A stretch of DNA of 64,000 nt from NCBI GenBank assembly GCA_963820995.1, contig CAWGCL010000009.1, positions 124,001 to 188,000 on the forward strand, in the 5' to 3' direction. Origin of the DNA: JAGTVG01 sp963820995. Lineage in GTDB: Bacteria; Bacteroidota; Bacteroidia; Cytophagales; Cyclobacteriaceae. Under the pieces are notes generated by a model. It saw nothing but the letters and a program-made list of their open reading frames with translations. It was not told the DNA's origin and ran no database searches. A program made the position numbers and the translations under genes. Position 1 is the first letter of the stretch. Each line of letters opens with the position of its first letter. Positions 10,701 through 19,368 of this stretch are shown here, piece by piece.

Positions 10701-10747
10701 CAATCATTAGAAGAAAAGAATCAGAATTACAAGCTTGGGGTAGCTAA
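7715..10747 (+). CDS. Large polytopic membrane protein with TPR repeats
   Basis: A 1010-residue protein of unknown function. The first 410 residues hold about ten hydrophobic segments (for example LYWLFFVLFIFSLLIAIYNY near 20-40). The remaining 600 residues are helical and TPR-like: residues 430-460 read DLAEEYYNEASSYEYQNH, with further units such as EFSYVNLSNIYLKNDQYFDG and LNNLGYFYSRTDI. The TPR part should face one side of the membrane as a scaffold. No enzyme motif is visible. It starts 9 bp after gatC, so they are probably co-transcribed. It resembles membrane TPR proteins seen only in Bacteroidota, but I cannot name a characterised relative. Confidence 0.85.
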   Translation: MRGLYFWGEWTQPHKKLYWLFFVLFIFSLLIAIYNYFIGLEYVIHWESIGKLDQLKLIAHTVTAGNIRFDIPVDNYVVFQYFEGSNLQINALNGYIYLVFLVIAVNLVMAVLPSMPKLWFYAGMGGFIGFVVLLNIDQIMLFGQIDRTGMIIVLAFYLSAGYFFKEINPKIDLFKRFMVFCVISILIGILFFQFAGVSDPFLYIANYGIFASIIITILFIILIAHEVIYGFLHLITNSNTIRSKNSLYHFIFISLFYLAYVWVTYMHYTKQITWDLIYLNPFLLAGITFVIGIWGYKKREDLFKEIFRFYPVGGLFYLGFGLISINTLSYIFASGNDPLMETFEDVILYSQIGFGIMFFIYVIANFSPLLLQNMKVSKIAYRSRILPFFVFRIGGLVVSGFIFYSSFFLPYYQSMAGYYNYVGDLFMIENRLDLAEEYYNEASSYEYQNHRSNYAMATLARMKNDKYEEAFYFRNALLKQPSEFSYVNLSNIYLKNDQYFDGLFELRDALSEYPDSYHILNNLGYFYSRTDITDSSFYYFDLADKNKWNATVPASNIYGLLAKAQINIPIDSLESIYPLKDDLAGVANKLALQNQFGNPNNQFISDPQEVKYNFDAASFAYLYNRGLTMLKSENPAYFNDLLDYADSSGIDLYISRIRVLTSLNKYFNHQVTESFRLLYELGEMSVLDDEYFNMLGILALDVNSPRLAVDYFERTSTQINDKYRLNLAIAYLESGMLGQAEEAFQSLINSEDASVSTVSREYHSLYNLHSDADLDSINDEKKYLVYHYMLNKQDTSKVADLLASIRNPSIKDLIRLEQAWDMIRVRESQLAFKYFSAIETAQLIPALKVDYGKIKYVLAVNGLIDNREIPETGQLKSDHPLFLYDQLLYSQINAGKQDSLNLDSVFNKLATWDPFFEEGVMAATEYFKNEREQANYSYNLLVNALSVNSYSIPLNKYFIKYCLEEGLVDFAKNRLDFMESFMENEEYREYYKEMDAIIRRKESELQAWGS

Positions 10748-10884
10748 AAGGATTCTAATCTTATAAAATTAGTTATATTTAAGCCTAAGAAATACGTTAC
10801 TGTCCGTTCATATAATTTATTTTTTATTGGACAGATATATTTAGTTATTTCACACAGTTAAATTCAATATATTATCCTATTGTT

Positions 10885-11589
10885 ATGGAACGAGTCATAA
10901 GCACCGAGAAGATTTCAAGAATTTATCAAATGGGTAGTGAAGTCATTAAAGCTTTGCAATCGATCACCATAGATATAAACAGGGGAGAATATGTCGCGTT
11001 TATGGGGGCTTCCGGATCAGGAAAATCGACTTTAATGAATATAGTGGGATGTTTAGATACACCTTCTGCCGGGACTTATATTCTGAATAATAACAATGTG
11101 AGTGACCTCACAGAAAACCAGCTGGCAGAGATCAGGAATAAGGAAATCGGATTTGTTTTTCAGACTTTCAATCTTTTACCCAGGGCGACCTCACTCGAAA
11201 ATGTGGCTCTTCCGCTAATATACGCTGGTATAGGGAAAAGTGATCGGGAAGAAAGGGCTCTGGAAACACTTGCTAGCGTGGGCCTTGGAGACCGGGCAAG
11301 CCATAAACCCAACGAATTATCAGGGGGACAAAGGCAGCGGGTAGCCATTGCACGTGCACTGGTTAATAATCCCAGTATAATATTAGCTGATGAACCTACA
11401 GGTAACCTGGATTCTAAAACATCATACAGCATTATGGACCTCTTTCAACGACTGCATAGTGAAGGAAATACCATAATCATGGTGACTCACGAAGATGATA
11501 TTGCACATTATGCGCATCGCATTGTTAAGCTCAGGGATGGATTGATTGAATCGGATAATGTTAATGAAAATATATATGGTGTGCATTGA
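10885..11589 (+). CDS. ABC transporter ATP-binding protein (LolD/MacB/FtsE-like)
   Basis: A 234-residue ATPase with all motifs: Walker A GASGSGKST (41-49), Q-loop region FVFQTFNLLPR, signature LSGGQRQRVAIARAL (145-159), Walker B IILADEPTGNLD (165-176) and H-loop MVTHEDD. The PTGNLDS sequence and short length place it in the LolD/MacB/FtsE class, which powers lipoprotein release or export of peptides and antibiotics through a FtsX/MacB-type permease. No permease gene is adjacent, so it is an orphan ATPase here. Confidence 0.93.
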   Translation: MERVISTEKISRIYQMGSEVIKALQSITIDINRGEYVAFMGASGSGKSTLMNIVGCLDTPSAGTYILNNNNVSDLTENQLAEIRNKEIGFVFQTFNLLPRATSLENVALPLIYAGIGKSDREERALETLASVGLGDRASHKPNELSGGQRQRVAIARALVNNPSIILADEPTGNLDSKTSYSIMDLFQRLHSEGNTIIMVTHEDDIAHYAHRIVKLRDGLIESDNVNENIYGVH

Positions 11590-11764
11590 TAAGGCTCTGT
11601 CTTTTCCATATTAAACCAATCTTCCTTTTTTCTGTTATAGCTTTAAGAAAATTTAAGCATTTATATACCAACCGGAATGATTAAATTTTTTATGTGAATT
11701 CCTGAAACCGTTTGCGGTTCATGAACACGAATAAAAATTCACTTTTAAGGGAATAATGAATTAC

Positions 11765-11800
11765 AAATTTTTTGCAGATAATTCTGCAAGCAAAAAATTT
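11765..11800 (+). promoter_or_regulatory. Hairpin in the leader of the adenosyltransferase gene
   Basis: An inverted repeat: left arm 11765-11778, TAAT loop, right arm 11783-11800. The inner TTGCAGA/TCTGCAA pairs perfectly and the outer A/T-rich arms pair after a short bulge. It ends 7 bases before the ATG at 11808, so it could mask the ribosome site. It lacks the conserved boxes of a cobalamin riboswitch. Confidence 0.35.
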
Positions 11801-11807
11801 TAAACAG

Positions 11808-12350
11808 ATGAAAATTTATACTAAAGGGGGCGATAAAGGCAAAACCTCTCTTTTGGGAGGGAAAAGGGTATCTAAATCAAATATGAGGATTGAAGCATAC
11901 GGGACCCTGGATGAATTGAATGCCAATATCGGATTGCTAAAGGATTATGATATTTCTGATGATATTAAAGTCAACTTATTAAAAATCCAGCATGATTTAT
12001 TTAAAATGGGGTCTATACTTGCCTGTGAGGTTGATCCTGATCAGTATAATTTATCGCGGATACAGGATTCTGATATAATAGAAATAGAAACACTCATTGA
12101 TGATATGGAAGACAAACTTCCAGTTCTTAAAAATTTTATTTTACCCGGTGGAGATATAGCCATTTCACAGTGTCATATATCACGCTGTGTATGTAGAAGA
12201 GCAGAAAGATATATTGTTTTATTAAGCGAAGAGGAAGAAGTAGAGGAGGCAATCATCCGTTATCTGAATAGATTGTCCGATTTTTTATTTGTCCTTGCCA
12301 GAAAAATAGGTTTTGATAAAGGGATCCCAGAGATTAACTGGATACCTTGA
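11808..12350 (+). CDS. Cob(I)alamin adenosyltransferase, PduO type
   Basis: Transfers the adenosyl group of ATP to cob(I)alamin to form coenzyme B12. The ATG at 11808 (MKIYTKGGDKGKTSLLGG) is chosen over an upstream TTG at 11772 because the family begins with this ATP-binding block. The second signature, HISRCVCRRAERYIV with the trimer-interface arginines, lies near residues 124-138. At 180 residues it is normal length. A hairpin overlaps the region just before the start. There are no other B12 genes nearby, so it is probably a housekeeping cofactor enzyme. Confidence 0.93.
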   Translation: MKIYTKGGDKGKTSLLGGKRVSKSNMRIEAYGTLDELNANIGLLKDYDISDDIKVNLLKIQHDLFKMGSILACEVDPDQYNLSRIQDSDIIEIETLIDDMEDKLPVLKNFILPGGDIAISQCHISRCVCRRAERYIVLLSEEEEVEEAIIRYLNRLSDFLFVLARKIGFDKGIPEINWIP

Positions 12351-12412
12351 TCTCTGTCGATTATTGTAATTCGCTTGATTAATAAGTATTTTAGCATGCT
12401 TAATTTTTGAAT

Positions 12413-13486
12413 ATGAATGTCATAAATACATTGGATATTAAATTTAAAAAGGTAGAGAAATTCTAAATTGCCAAGTACGGATTTTAGCAACATTCAATTT
12501 GGTAAAGTGTATTCTGATCATATGTTTGTAGCTGATTTTATTGATGGGCAATGGTCCGCGATGTTCAATTGAACCATATGAAAATTTAAAAATTCCCCCT
12601 GCTAATTTTACCCTTCACTATGGACAATCGGTTTTTGAAGGATTAAAAGCATATAAAGGTGATAATGGCAAGATCCATGTCTTCAGACCATACGATAATC
12701 TGAAACGGATGAATATATCTGCCAGTCGCCTCTGCATGCCAAAGATCCCGGAAGAGATTTTCATTGATGGAATAAAAGCATTAATTGAAGTCGATAAGGG
12801 ATGGGTTCCTGAAGAGGAGGGAACTGCTTTGTATATAAGACCATTGATGTTTGGCAATGATGAATATATTGGAATTAAACCTTCCGATAATTACAAATTC
12901 ATCATATTTACCTGCCCGGTAGGGCCCTACTATTCAGAAGCCCTTAAGGTGAAGATAGAATTGAATTATGTTCGGGCAGCTGCCGGTGGAACAGGATATG
13001 CCAAGGTAGCAGGTAATTATGCCGCTTCACTATTGCCGGCACAGGAAGCCATGAACGAAGGATATCAGCAATTAATATGGACTGACGGCAAAGATCATGA
13101 GCGGATTGAGGAATCAGGTACCATGAATCTGATGTTCATTATCAATGATGCTATAGTTACACCCCAAACTGGTGATACGATTTTAAGGGGAATAACCAGG
13201 GACAGTATTCTCACTATTGCCAGAGATTGGGGAGTTAAGGTAGAAGAAAGAGATGTTACTGTAGCAGAAGTAATAGACGGGATCAGAAATGGATTATTTG
13301 ACAGAAGCTTTTGGGACAGGCACAGCAGCAACTATAACCCATATCAAAGCTATAGGGTATAAGGGTGTTAACTATAACCTGCCACCGGTTCCATCTGACA
13401 GCATATCCAATAAAATCCTTAACCATCTGCTTAAGCTTCACAGGGCAAGAACGGAAGATAAATACAACTGGCTTTTAGATATTTAG
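12413..13486 (+). CDS. ilvE: Branched-chain amino acid aminotransferase, three frame breaks
   Basis: Interconverts Leu/Ile/Val and their 2-oxoacids with PLP. The reading frame is broken three times, each needing one base to be skipped: near 12461, near 12553-12565 and near 13291-13299. The pieces read MNVINTLDIKFKKVEK, then SKLPSTDFSNIQFGKVYSDH, then the long core 12541-13362 (LHYGQSVFEGLKAYKG; PLP-lysine block GYAKVAGNYAASLLP), then LTEAFGTGTAATITHIKAIG to the TAG at 13486. All family blocks are present in order, so only the frame is damaged. Either the assembly carries extra bases or the gene is a recent pseudogene. Eukaryote/Bacteroidota-type BCAT of about 355 residues when repaired. Confidence 0.85.
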
Positions 13487-13528
13487 TGATAATATATTAT
13501 CTTTTCTCTGAATATCAGAGGAAATTAA

Positions 13529-14028
13529 ATGTTAAGCAGAGGGATATTTGTTTTTATCATTTGCCTTTTTCCATGTCCAGACCTTATTTGGACAGCCATC
13601 AAAGCTTTTAATCCTGGATAAGATTGGTTCTAAGCATCGGATTACTTATCAAATAGGTGATCCGATAATATTGAGATTGAAAGGAGAGGACTATGACATT
13701 CGCGAAGAGATATCCGATATTTCAGATAGCACGATAACCTTTAGTAGTTTTTCTGTACATGTCAATGGTATTTACTATGTTAAAACAACACATACGAGGG
13801 GTTTTCTGTCTCCAAGTAATGGTCCTAAACTGATCATCGCAGGCGTAACGCTATTTGCAATCGATATATTGAACCAGACTGTAGTTCAAAATAATTCCTA
13901 TGAGTTCAGCAATGGATTGCTATTGCTTCAGCTTCTCTGGTAGGTTAGGCGGACTTTTAATGACTTTTAAATACAGGAAATTCAAAGCGGGTAAAAGAAA
14001 AAGGATAAGAACGTTTGTGATGTATTAA
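13529..14028 (+). CDS. Small exported protein of unknown function, frame-broken
   Basis: Not recognised as a named family. The uninterrupted core is 13548-13943. A better start is the ATG at 13529 (MLSRGIFVFIICLF), which gives a signal peptide ending near FGQ; reaching the core needs one T fewer in the run at 13565-13569. The core has QIGDPIILRLKGEDYDIREE and GFLSPSNGPKLIIAGVTLFA, a soluble domain followed by a hydrophobic stretch. After the TAG at 13943 another frame continues as GGLLMTFKYRKFKAGKRKRI to 14028, a basic tail that looks like the true C-terminus. The pattern (signal, about 90 residues, one TM, basic tail) is seen in other Bacteroidota hypotheticals. Limits are tentative. Confidence 0.55.
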
Positions 14029-14099
14029 AAATTCTCTGAAGAATTCCGGGTTTATCCCAATTGATTTATCCAAATTTGCAATCAAATTATAATATTTTT

Positions 14100-15177
14100 A
14101 TGACAACAGACCAATTGAAAGATTTAAAGGCAAGAGTAGATGCCTTGAGGAGGTATCTTTGACTACGATAATAAAATCAAAGAAATAAAAGAAGAAGAAG
14201 AGCTTACCGCCCAGGCGAATTTCTGGGACGATCCGAAGGCTGCTGAAGTAGTTCTGAAATCCATCAAATCAAAGAAAATATGGACTGATAGTTTCAAAAG
14301 ATCCAAAGATCTTCTCGCTGACCTGGAAACTTGGTTCGAATTATACGAAGAAGGTGAAGTCGATGAAAAAGAGATGGATTCTGAATTTGAAAAGGTAAAA
14401 TCTGCCATCGAGGAATTGGAATTCAAAAAGATGTTGAGTGGTGAAGAGGACCAGCTCAGCGCAATGATCGATATAAATCCAGGGGCAGGGGGCACTGAAA
14501 GTCAGGACTGGGCGGAGATGTTGCTTCGAATGTATATTATGTGGGGCGAGAGCCACAATTATAAAGTAAGGGAAGTGAACTACCAGCCAGGGGATACTGC
14601 TGGTATAAAGTCCGCAACTTTAGAGATCACAGGAGAATTTGCCTATGGATATCTGAAGAGCGAAATTGGGGTCCACCGGCTTGTTCGCATATCGCCTTTT
14701 GATTCCGGTGGCCGGAGGCATACCTCTTTTGCCTCTGTTTTTGCTTATCCGATTGTCGATGACAGTATAGAAATTGAAGTGAATCCCGCCGATATTACCT
14801 GGGAAACATTCAGATCTGGAGGGAAAGGCGGACAAAATGTTAATAAGGTTGAAACGGCTGTAAGGTTGCGACATGCTCCATCTGGAATTGTACTTGAATG
14901 CCAGCAGGAAAGATCTCAATTACAGAATAAAGAGAAGGCTATCCGTATGTTGAAATCGAGACTTTATCAGCTTGAAGTGGAAAGACAGGATGCTGAGAAA
15001 GCCGAAATAGAAAGTACGAAAAAGAGGATTGATTTTGGGTCTCAGATCCGGAATTATGTCCTTCACCCATATAAACTTGTTAAAGATAACCGGACAGCTG
15101 TGGAGAAGACAGATGTACAGAAAGTTCTGGATGGGGATCTGGATGATTTTATAAAAGCATTTCTAATGAGCCAATAA
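14100..15177 (+). CDS. prfB: Peptide chain release factor 2 (programmed +1 frameshift)
   Basis: Terminates translation at UGA and UAA. The first 20 codons (MTTDQLKDLKARVDALRRYL) run from the ATG at 14100 into an in-frame TGA at 14160; translation then shifts +1 to GAC at 14161 (DYDNKIKEIKEEEEL) and continues to 15177. This is the conserved autoregulatory frameshift: low RF2 favours slipping, so more RF2 is made. The tripeptide SPF, which reads UGA, is in RISPFDSGGRRH, and the catalytic GGQ is in RSGGKGGQNVNKVET. About 358 residues, the usual length. A simple ORF caller would start at the internal ATG at 14374 and lose domain 1. Confidence 0.97.
14148..14163 (+). promoter_or_regulatory. prfB programmed frameshift signal
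   Basis: AGGAGG (14148-14153), a three-base spacer TAT, then CTT TGA C (14157-14163). This matches the known prfB layout: an internal Shine-Dalgarno-like element three bases before the slippery CTT and a weak UGA-C stop. Confidence 0.95.
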
Positions 15178-15180
15178 TCG

Positions 15181-16660
15181 TTACTTGCGCAGAAAGGGGA
15201 TGTACTTTTCTACCAGTTCGGTAAAATCCCGGGAAGTCCCTGAAAGGTAATTCAGAACTATGAATAAAATGCTGAAAAGCGAGGACTTCAGTAAAATATT
15301 CAGGGTCAAATAATCTGGGTAAGTAAATAATGCGGTAAGAATGTAAGAAATAACACCAATGAGGATTATCCTCAAATGACTTTGTTTGTATGGCTGAATT
15401 TCAAATTTTCTATAAATAAAGATGAACTGGAGGAAATTAAATACTAGGACTGAGACCATCGCGGCAAGTGCTGCGCCCTTAATCCCCAGACTTGGTATGA
15501 AGATAATATTCAACAATATAGCCAGCCCCAGATAAATAATAACAAAAAGTCCATTATACTTGTAATACTTTGAATTCGTTATGATCTGCGATGACATCCC
15601 CCCGGCCATGCTGATCAGGTTGGCCAGGCCAATAAAAAGGATCACATATTTACCAGCGATATATTCTTTTGGAAGAATTATAAAAACATTATCAATATTG
15701 AGCCAGAGTAATAGAAATATTCCGGTACCGACCAAGTAACTGGTTAAGACAGCTTTTAAATTGAATATTCCTGATCTGGTCCATGTCATCTTTTTTGAAG
15801 GCCTCAGCGATGAAGGATGGAGCTATTCGGAATACGGCTCGTGAAGGGAGAATGACCAGTGTGCCATAGTAAAATGTAATTGCATAAATTCCCGTATGTG
15901 CCGTATCTTTGAAAAAGTTAATAAGAATACTGTCTATCTGTGAAATGGCAATTTGACTGAATCCAATAAAAACGCCATAAAGAGATAAACTAGTCATCGA
16001 TTTTACCAGACTACTATTTAAAAAACTAAAATCGGGTTTTATGAAGATCTCGCCTTTATATATCAGGTAAAAGAAAAGAATGACTGTTGGCAGGGAAAGG
16101 AATGCTACATAGGAAATGGTAAATTCCCGGAAACCAATGATCCCAAAGACATACAACAGTATAGCCCCTAATATCAATAATCTTTGAAAGAGCTCCTTCA
16201 GAAATGTGCCAACTGTTGATTTTAGTAAAACCCTGGCATAAATATCAAACAGATTAAAGTACAAAAAGAAGAATGTCAGAGGAAGTATCAGGAAAAAGTA
16301 ATTGGCAAAAGCAGAGTTCTTATCCGACTCATAATCTACGATGGGACCTTTGATTAAATAATATACTACAATGAAAAGGCCAAATCCCAGGATCCCAACC
16401 AGTGTAAGTAAAGGAAAAAACCCATTATGCCCTTTCTCTTTATCTTTAAAATAGGGGAAATAGCGGATAGTAGCTACTTGAAAACCCAATGAGGCAAATT
16501 GAGCAAAAATCATTGAATAGGAAACTAAGAGTTTTATAATCCCATTCTGTTCTTCACTGAGAAACCTCGGCATCAGGATGCCCGTTGACACAAATCCTAT
16601 TACTACACCAAGATAAATGTAAATGGTTGAGATAATGGATTGTTGTTTGATCGTTCCCAA
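15181..16660 (-). CDS. Polysaccharide flippase (Wzx/MATE-like), one frame break
   Basis: A membrane protein of about 490 residues that would move lipid-linked sugar units across the inner membrane. The N-terminal piece (15692-16660) opens MGTIKQQSIISTIYIYLG and has about nine TM segments; the C-terminal piece (15181-15789) adds about five. They join near 15760-15768, where one extra base switches DDMDQIRNI to NLKAVLTSYLVGTGIFLL. Both parts fit the Polysacc_synt family without loss. It lies next to glycosyltransferases and methyltransferases, which supports a role in capsule or exopolysaccharide export. It ends only 3 bp from the prfB stop, convergently. Confidence 0.85.
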
Positions 16661-16787
16661 TTTAGCTCGTCAAATTAAAAAATGAAGTAAAATGTGCATA
16701 CGCTTATTAAAATATTTTAATTTGGAATAATTTTCCAGAGTATAAATTTAATCACAAAATAATTATCTCATAAATATATCTGTCTTT

Positions 16788-17543
16788 ATGGAGCGACCTC
16801 CAATTATAAGTGTCATAACTATCGTGTTTAATGATGTAAACGGAATTGAAAAAACCATCTCCAGTGTGTTTTCACAGACTTATTCCCATAAAGAGTATAT
16901 TGTTATTGATGGGGGATCAAATGATGGGACACTGGAAATTATAGAGAAATTCGAAGAAAAAATAGATCATTGGGTTAGTGGACCGGACAAAAACCTTTAT
17001 GACGCCATGAATAAGGGATTGAAATTTGCTACTGGTGATTATGTATTGTTCATCAATTCCGGTGATGAAATTTATCATGATGAGACGCTGAGTAGTGTTT
17101 TTAAGTCCTGCGAATATGCTGATGTGTATTATGGTGAAACCATGATGACAGACAGTTCCGGAAAAGAATTGGGCGTTCGCTCGAAATTGTCTACCCGGAA
17201 ATTGACAAGGAATTTGAAAGCTGATGATTTCTTAAAGGGAATGGTGGTTTCACATCAATCCATAATTGTTAAAAGATCATTAGTGCCTGATTACGACCTG
17301 GCATACTCCTGTAGTTCCGATATTGACTGGTGCATAAAGGTCTTGAAGTTAAGCCGGCTAACGGTAAATTCGCATCAGATTATTTCAAAATTTTTAATTG
17401 GTGGTTATTCCCAAAAGAATATGAAGAAGTGCTGGCTGGAGAGATTTAAAATATTGCGGGGCCATTTTGGAATGTTTCGAACCCTTTACTGCGCATGTAG
17501 TAATAGTATTTCGATTCTTATCCGGGCGGTATCTTTTCGGTAA
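16788..17543 (+). CDS. Glycosyltransferase family 2
   Basis: A 251-residue GT-A enzyme that adds a sugar from a nucleotide donor. The N-terminal half shows ISVITIVFNDVNGIEKTISS, the IDGGSNDGT nucleotide-binding block near residues 40-48, and NLYDAMNKGLKFATGDYVLF followed by INSGDE, the DxD-equivalent. It resembles WcaA-type enzymes of exopolysaccharide clusters. It is divergent from the flippase across a 127-bp gap and convergent with the split FkbM gene. Acceptor and donor are unknown. Confidence 0.92.
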   Translation: MERPPIISVITIVFNDVNGIEKTISSVFSQTYSHKEYIVIDGGSNDGTLEIIEKFEEKIDHWVSGPDKNLYDAMNKGLKFATGDYVLFINSGDEIYHDETLSSVFKSCEYADVYYGETMMTDSSGKELGVRSKLSTRKLTRNLKADDFLKGMVVSHQSIIVKRSLVPDYDLAYSCSSDIDWCIKVLKLSRLTVNSHQIISKFLIGGYSQKNMKKCWLERFKILRGHFGMFRTLYCACSNSISILIRAVSFR

Positions 17544-17553
17544 AAAGTATTAA

Positions 17554-18357
17554 TTACAAATCCACATCCCGTTTAATAGCTATTAGATTCTGAAATGCAA
17601 ACAGTTCACATACAGGCGGATGATAATTTTTTATTTCAAGAAGAGAATTGGGTAACAATCGATAAATTTTATAGTCCTTAATCAGCAATTCATAGAAATC
17701 ATTAAAAAAATGGCGTGAAAAGAGGTTCATTTCCGTGAATTCAAATTGAATAATATCAATAATTCCTTTTTTAATGGATTCTTCCGCACCTTTTAGTACG
17801 TTGTATTCATTACCTTCTGTATCGATTTTCAACAAAGTAATTTTTGATATATTGTTGTCATCGACAAACTGGTCTATTGTTGTAAGCTGAATAGTTTGCT
17901 CGGTAAATGGTTTTGATTCAAGATCTGTAAATACTCCAGAATGTAAACTGGCATGTGATGATCCTGGATTATTCTTATCGTCATACAATAATGATGGATC
18001 CAGGTTGATCAGAGAATCCAAAATTATATTTGCTAATTTGTATTGATGAAATGTTTTTATCCAGTTTCTTAAAAGATATGAAATTGGGTTCAAAGGCATA
18101 TATGCTAACGTCATTTGATGTTTCTTAAAATCAATTTAGAATAATTCCCAACATTTGCACCCACATCGAAATATTATCTTATTCCCCTTTATTCTCTTTA
18201 ATTTATTTATAAAGTGCTTCTCTCCGCTTAAATAACTGGATTGATAATTAAGGATTCCCATTCCTTTCAGCCCCATCATAAAGATTGCCTTGTTCAATCT
18301 GTAAAAAATTGACCGGCCAAATAAAAACAAATAGATGTCAAAGAAAACCTTCTTCAA
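17554..18357 (-). CDS. FkbM family methyltransferase, three frame breaks
   Basis: A SAM-dependent methyltransferase of the FkbM type. The N-terminal piece (18136-18357) ends ISGEKHF-like then GNKIIF; skipping one base near 18165-18172 gives FDVGANVGNYSKLILRNI, the SAM-binding motif I. A second skip near 18112-18118 gives NDVSIYAFEPNFISFKKL, and a third near 17991-18001 joins to SLLYDDKNNPGSSHASLHSG. The rest is open to 17554 (KITLLKIDTEGNEYNVLKGA, the FkbM core). Every expected block is present in order, but no single frame encodes it. Likely about 265 residues when repaired; the target is probably a surface glycan. Confidence 0.72.
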
Positions 18358-18531
18358 TTTAAACTGGGTTCTGTCATTTGGAGTTGAAAATAATAGGTAA
18401 ATATACTTTCAATTCTCTCATTTCAGAATTTTGTCATGAATTCTTTGGGCTAACTCCATGGGACTAACAGGAAATTCACACCTTGTTTTCCGAAAATCAG
18501 GGTTTTGTAATTTATCACTGCGATGGCTTTC

Positions 18532-19368
18532 TTACTGGCGGTATGCGAAAATATTGATCTGAAGATCCATCTCAGGGGTGGTTTGAAGGGTTTTTTTGAA
18601 AAAAGGCTTCTTATACCTGAATGGGGAATGGATCTGGTACCTGAATCCTGAACTGCTTAAAATGGAAAGAATAGTGTCAAGTTTCTGCTCTTCCGCATGA
18701 AATGAATGATATTCAATAAACATTTGATCGATCTTTAAAAGCTTATCAGAGCTATCCTCGAGTACTTTTACTTCAGCACCTTCAATATCCATTTTTAAAA
18801 AATCAACATGATCTATATTATCCAGTAAGTTTTTTAACCTTTCTGTAGCAATCTTTTCATTCTTTTCGCCATGTTCTGAACCTATAATCCTGCCTGCATC
18901 GGCCCCATCACTGTTAAAATAAACCCCCTCATCATTTATCCAGATAGCTTTGTTACGGAGAATTATACTGTCATCCACAATTCCCCGATTTTGCAGATTC
19001 TTTTCCAGGATATTAAAAATATCCGGATCTGCTTCATAGGCATATATCATTGCGCCTGGATAGTTCTCCCTGAAATAAATAATGCTTAATCCTATATTTG
19101 AACCCAGATCGACAATAAGCGGCTTTTTTCTGTCTGTCTCAAACTTATAGAATTCATCCGCATATATTTCATAGTATTGCCAGATAAAGGATAAGGTGTG
19201 TGGAACGATCAATTCTTTTCCATGGAGCCTAACTTTAAAAGTCTTATTATTGCTCTTCCCGCTATAGATAAGCACAAACCAAAGAAAGGTTCTGTAGTTT
19301 GAGTCAGTAAAGAAACGAAAAAGGTTCTTGAAACAAAGTTTTAAAAACAGGATCATAACATTATGCAT
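18532..19368 (-). CDS. FkbM family methyltransferase
   Basis: A 278-residue SAM-dependent methyltransferase. Motif I is IVDLGSNIGLSIIYF near residues 93-107, followed by AYEADPDIFNILEKNL, and VDFLKMDIEGAEVKVLEDS near 195-213 is the FkbM signature. The start ATG overlaps the end of the upstream GT4 gene by eight bases (ATGCATAA), which suggests translational coupling. It probably O-methylates a sugar of the same polysaccharide. After its TAA at 18532-18534 the same frame stays open for 36 more codons, with no recognisable domain. Confidence 0.9.
   Translation of the reverse strand: MHNVMILFLKLCFKNLFRFFTDSNYRTFLWFVLIYSGKSNNKTFKVRLHGKELIVPHTLSFIWQYYEIYADEFYKFETDRKKPLIVDLGSNIGLSIIYFRENYPGAMIYAYEADPDIFNILEKNLQNRGIVDDSIILRNKAIWINDEGVYFNSDGADAGRIIGSEHGEKNEKIATERLKNLLDNIDHVDFLKMDIEGAEVKVLEDSSDKLLKIDQMFIEYHSFHAEEQKLDTILSILSSSGFRYQIHSPFRYKKPFFKKTLQTTPEMDLQINIFAYRQ

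Noticed and set aside
14333..14345. GGTTCGAAT resembling a tRNA T-loop
   Set aside because: It lies inside prfB coding sequence and no acceptor, D or anticodon stems surround it.
12413..18357. Widespread programmed +1 frameshifting, as the breaks share direction with prfB and one kinase site reads TTT TGA
   Set aside because: At most sites the frame must change well before the stop codon, and no shared slippery motif or upstream Shine-Dalgarno-like element is present. Only prfB has the full signal.
18423..18531. In-frame extension of 36 codons after the FkbM stop (…FPVSPMELAQRIHDKILK)
   Set aside because: It looks protein-like but is short, has no start, and matches no domain I recognise. 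Open stretches of this length occur by chance.
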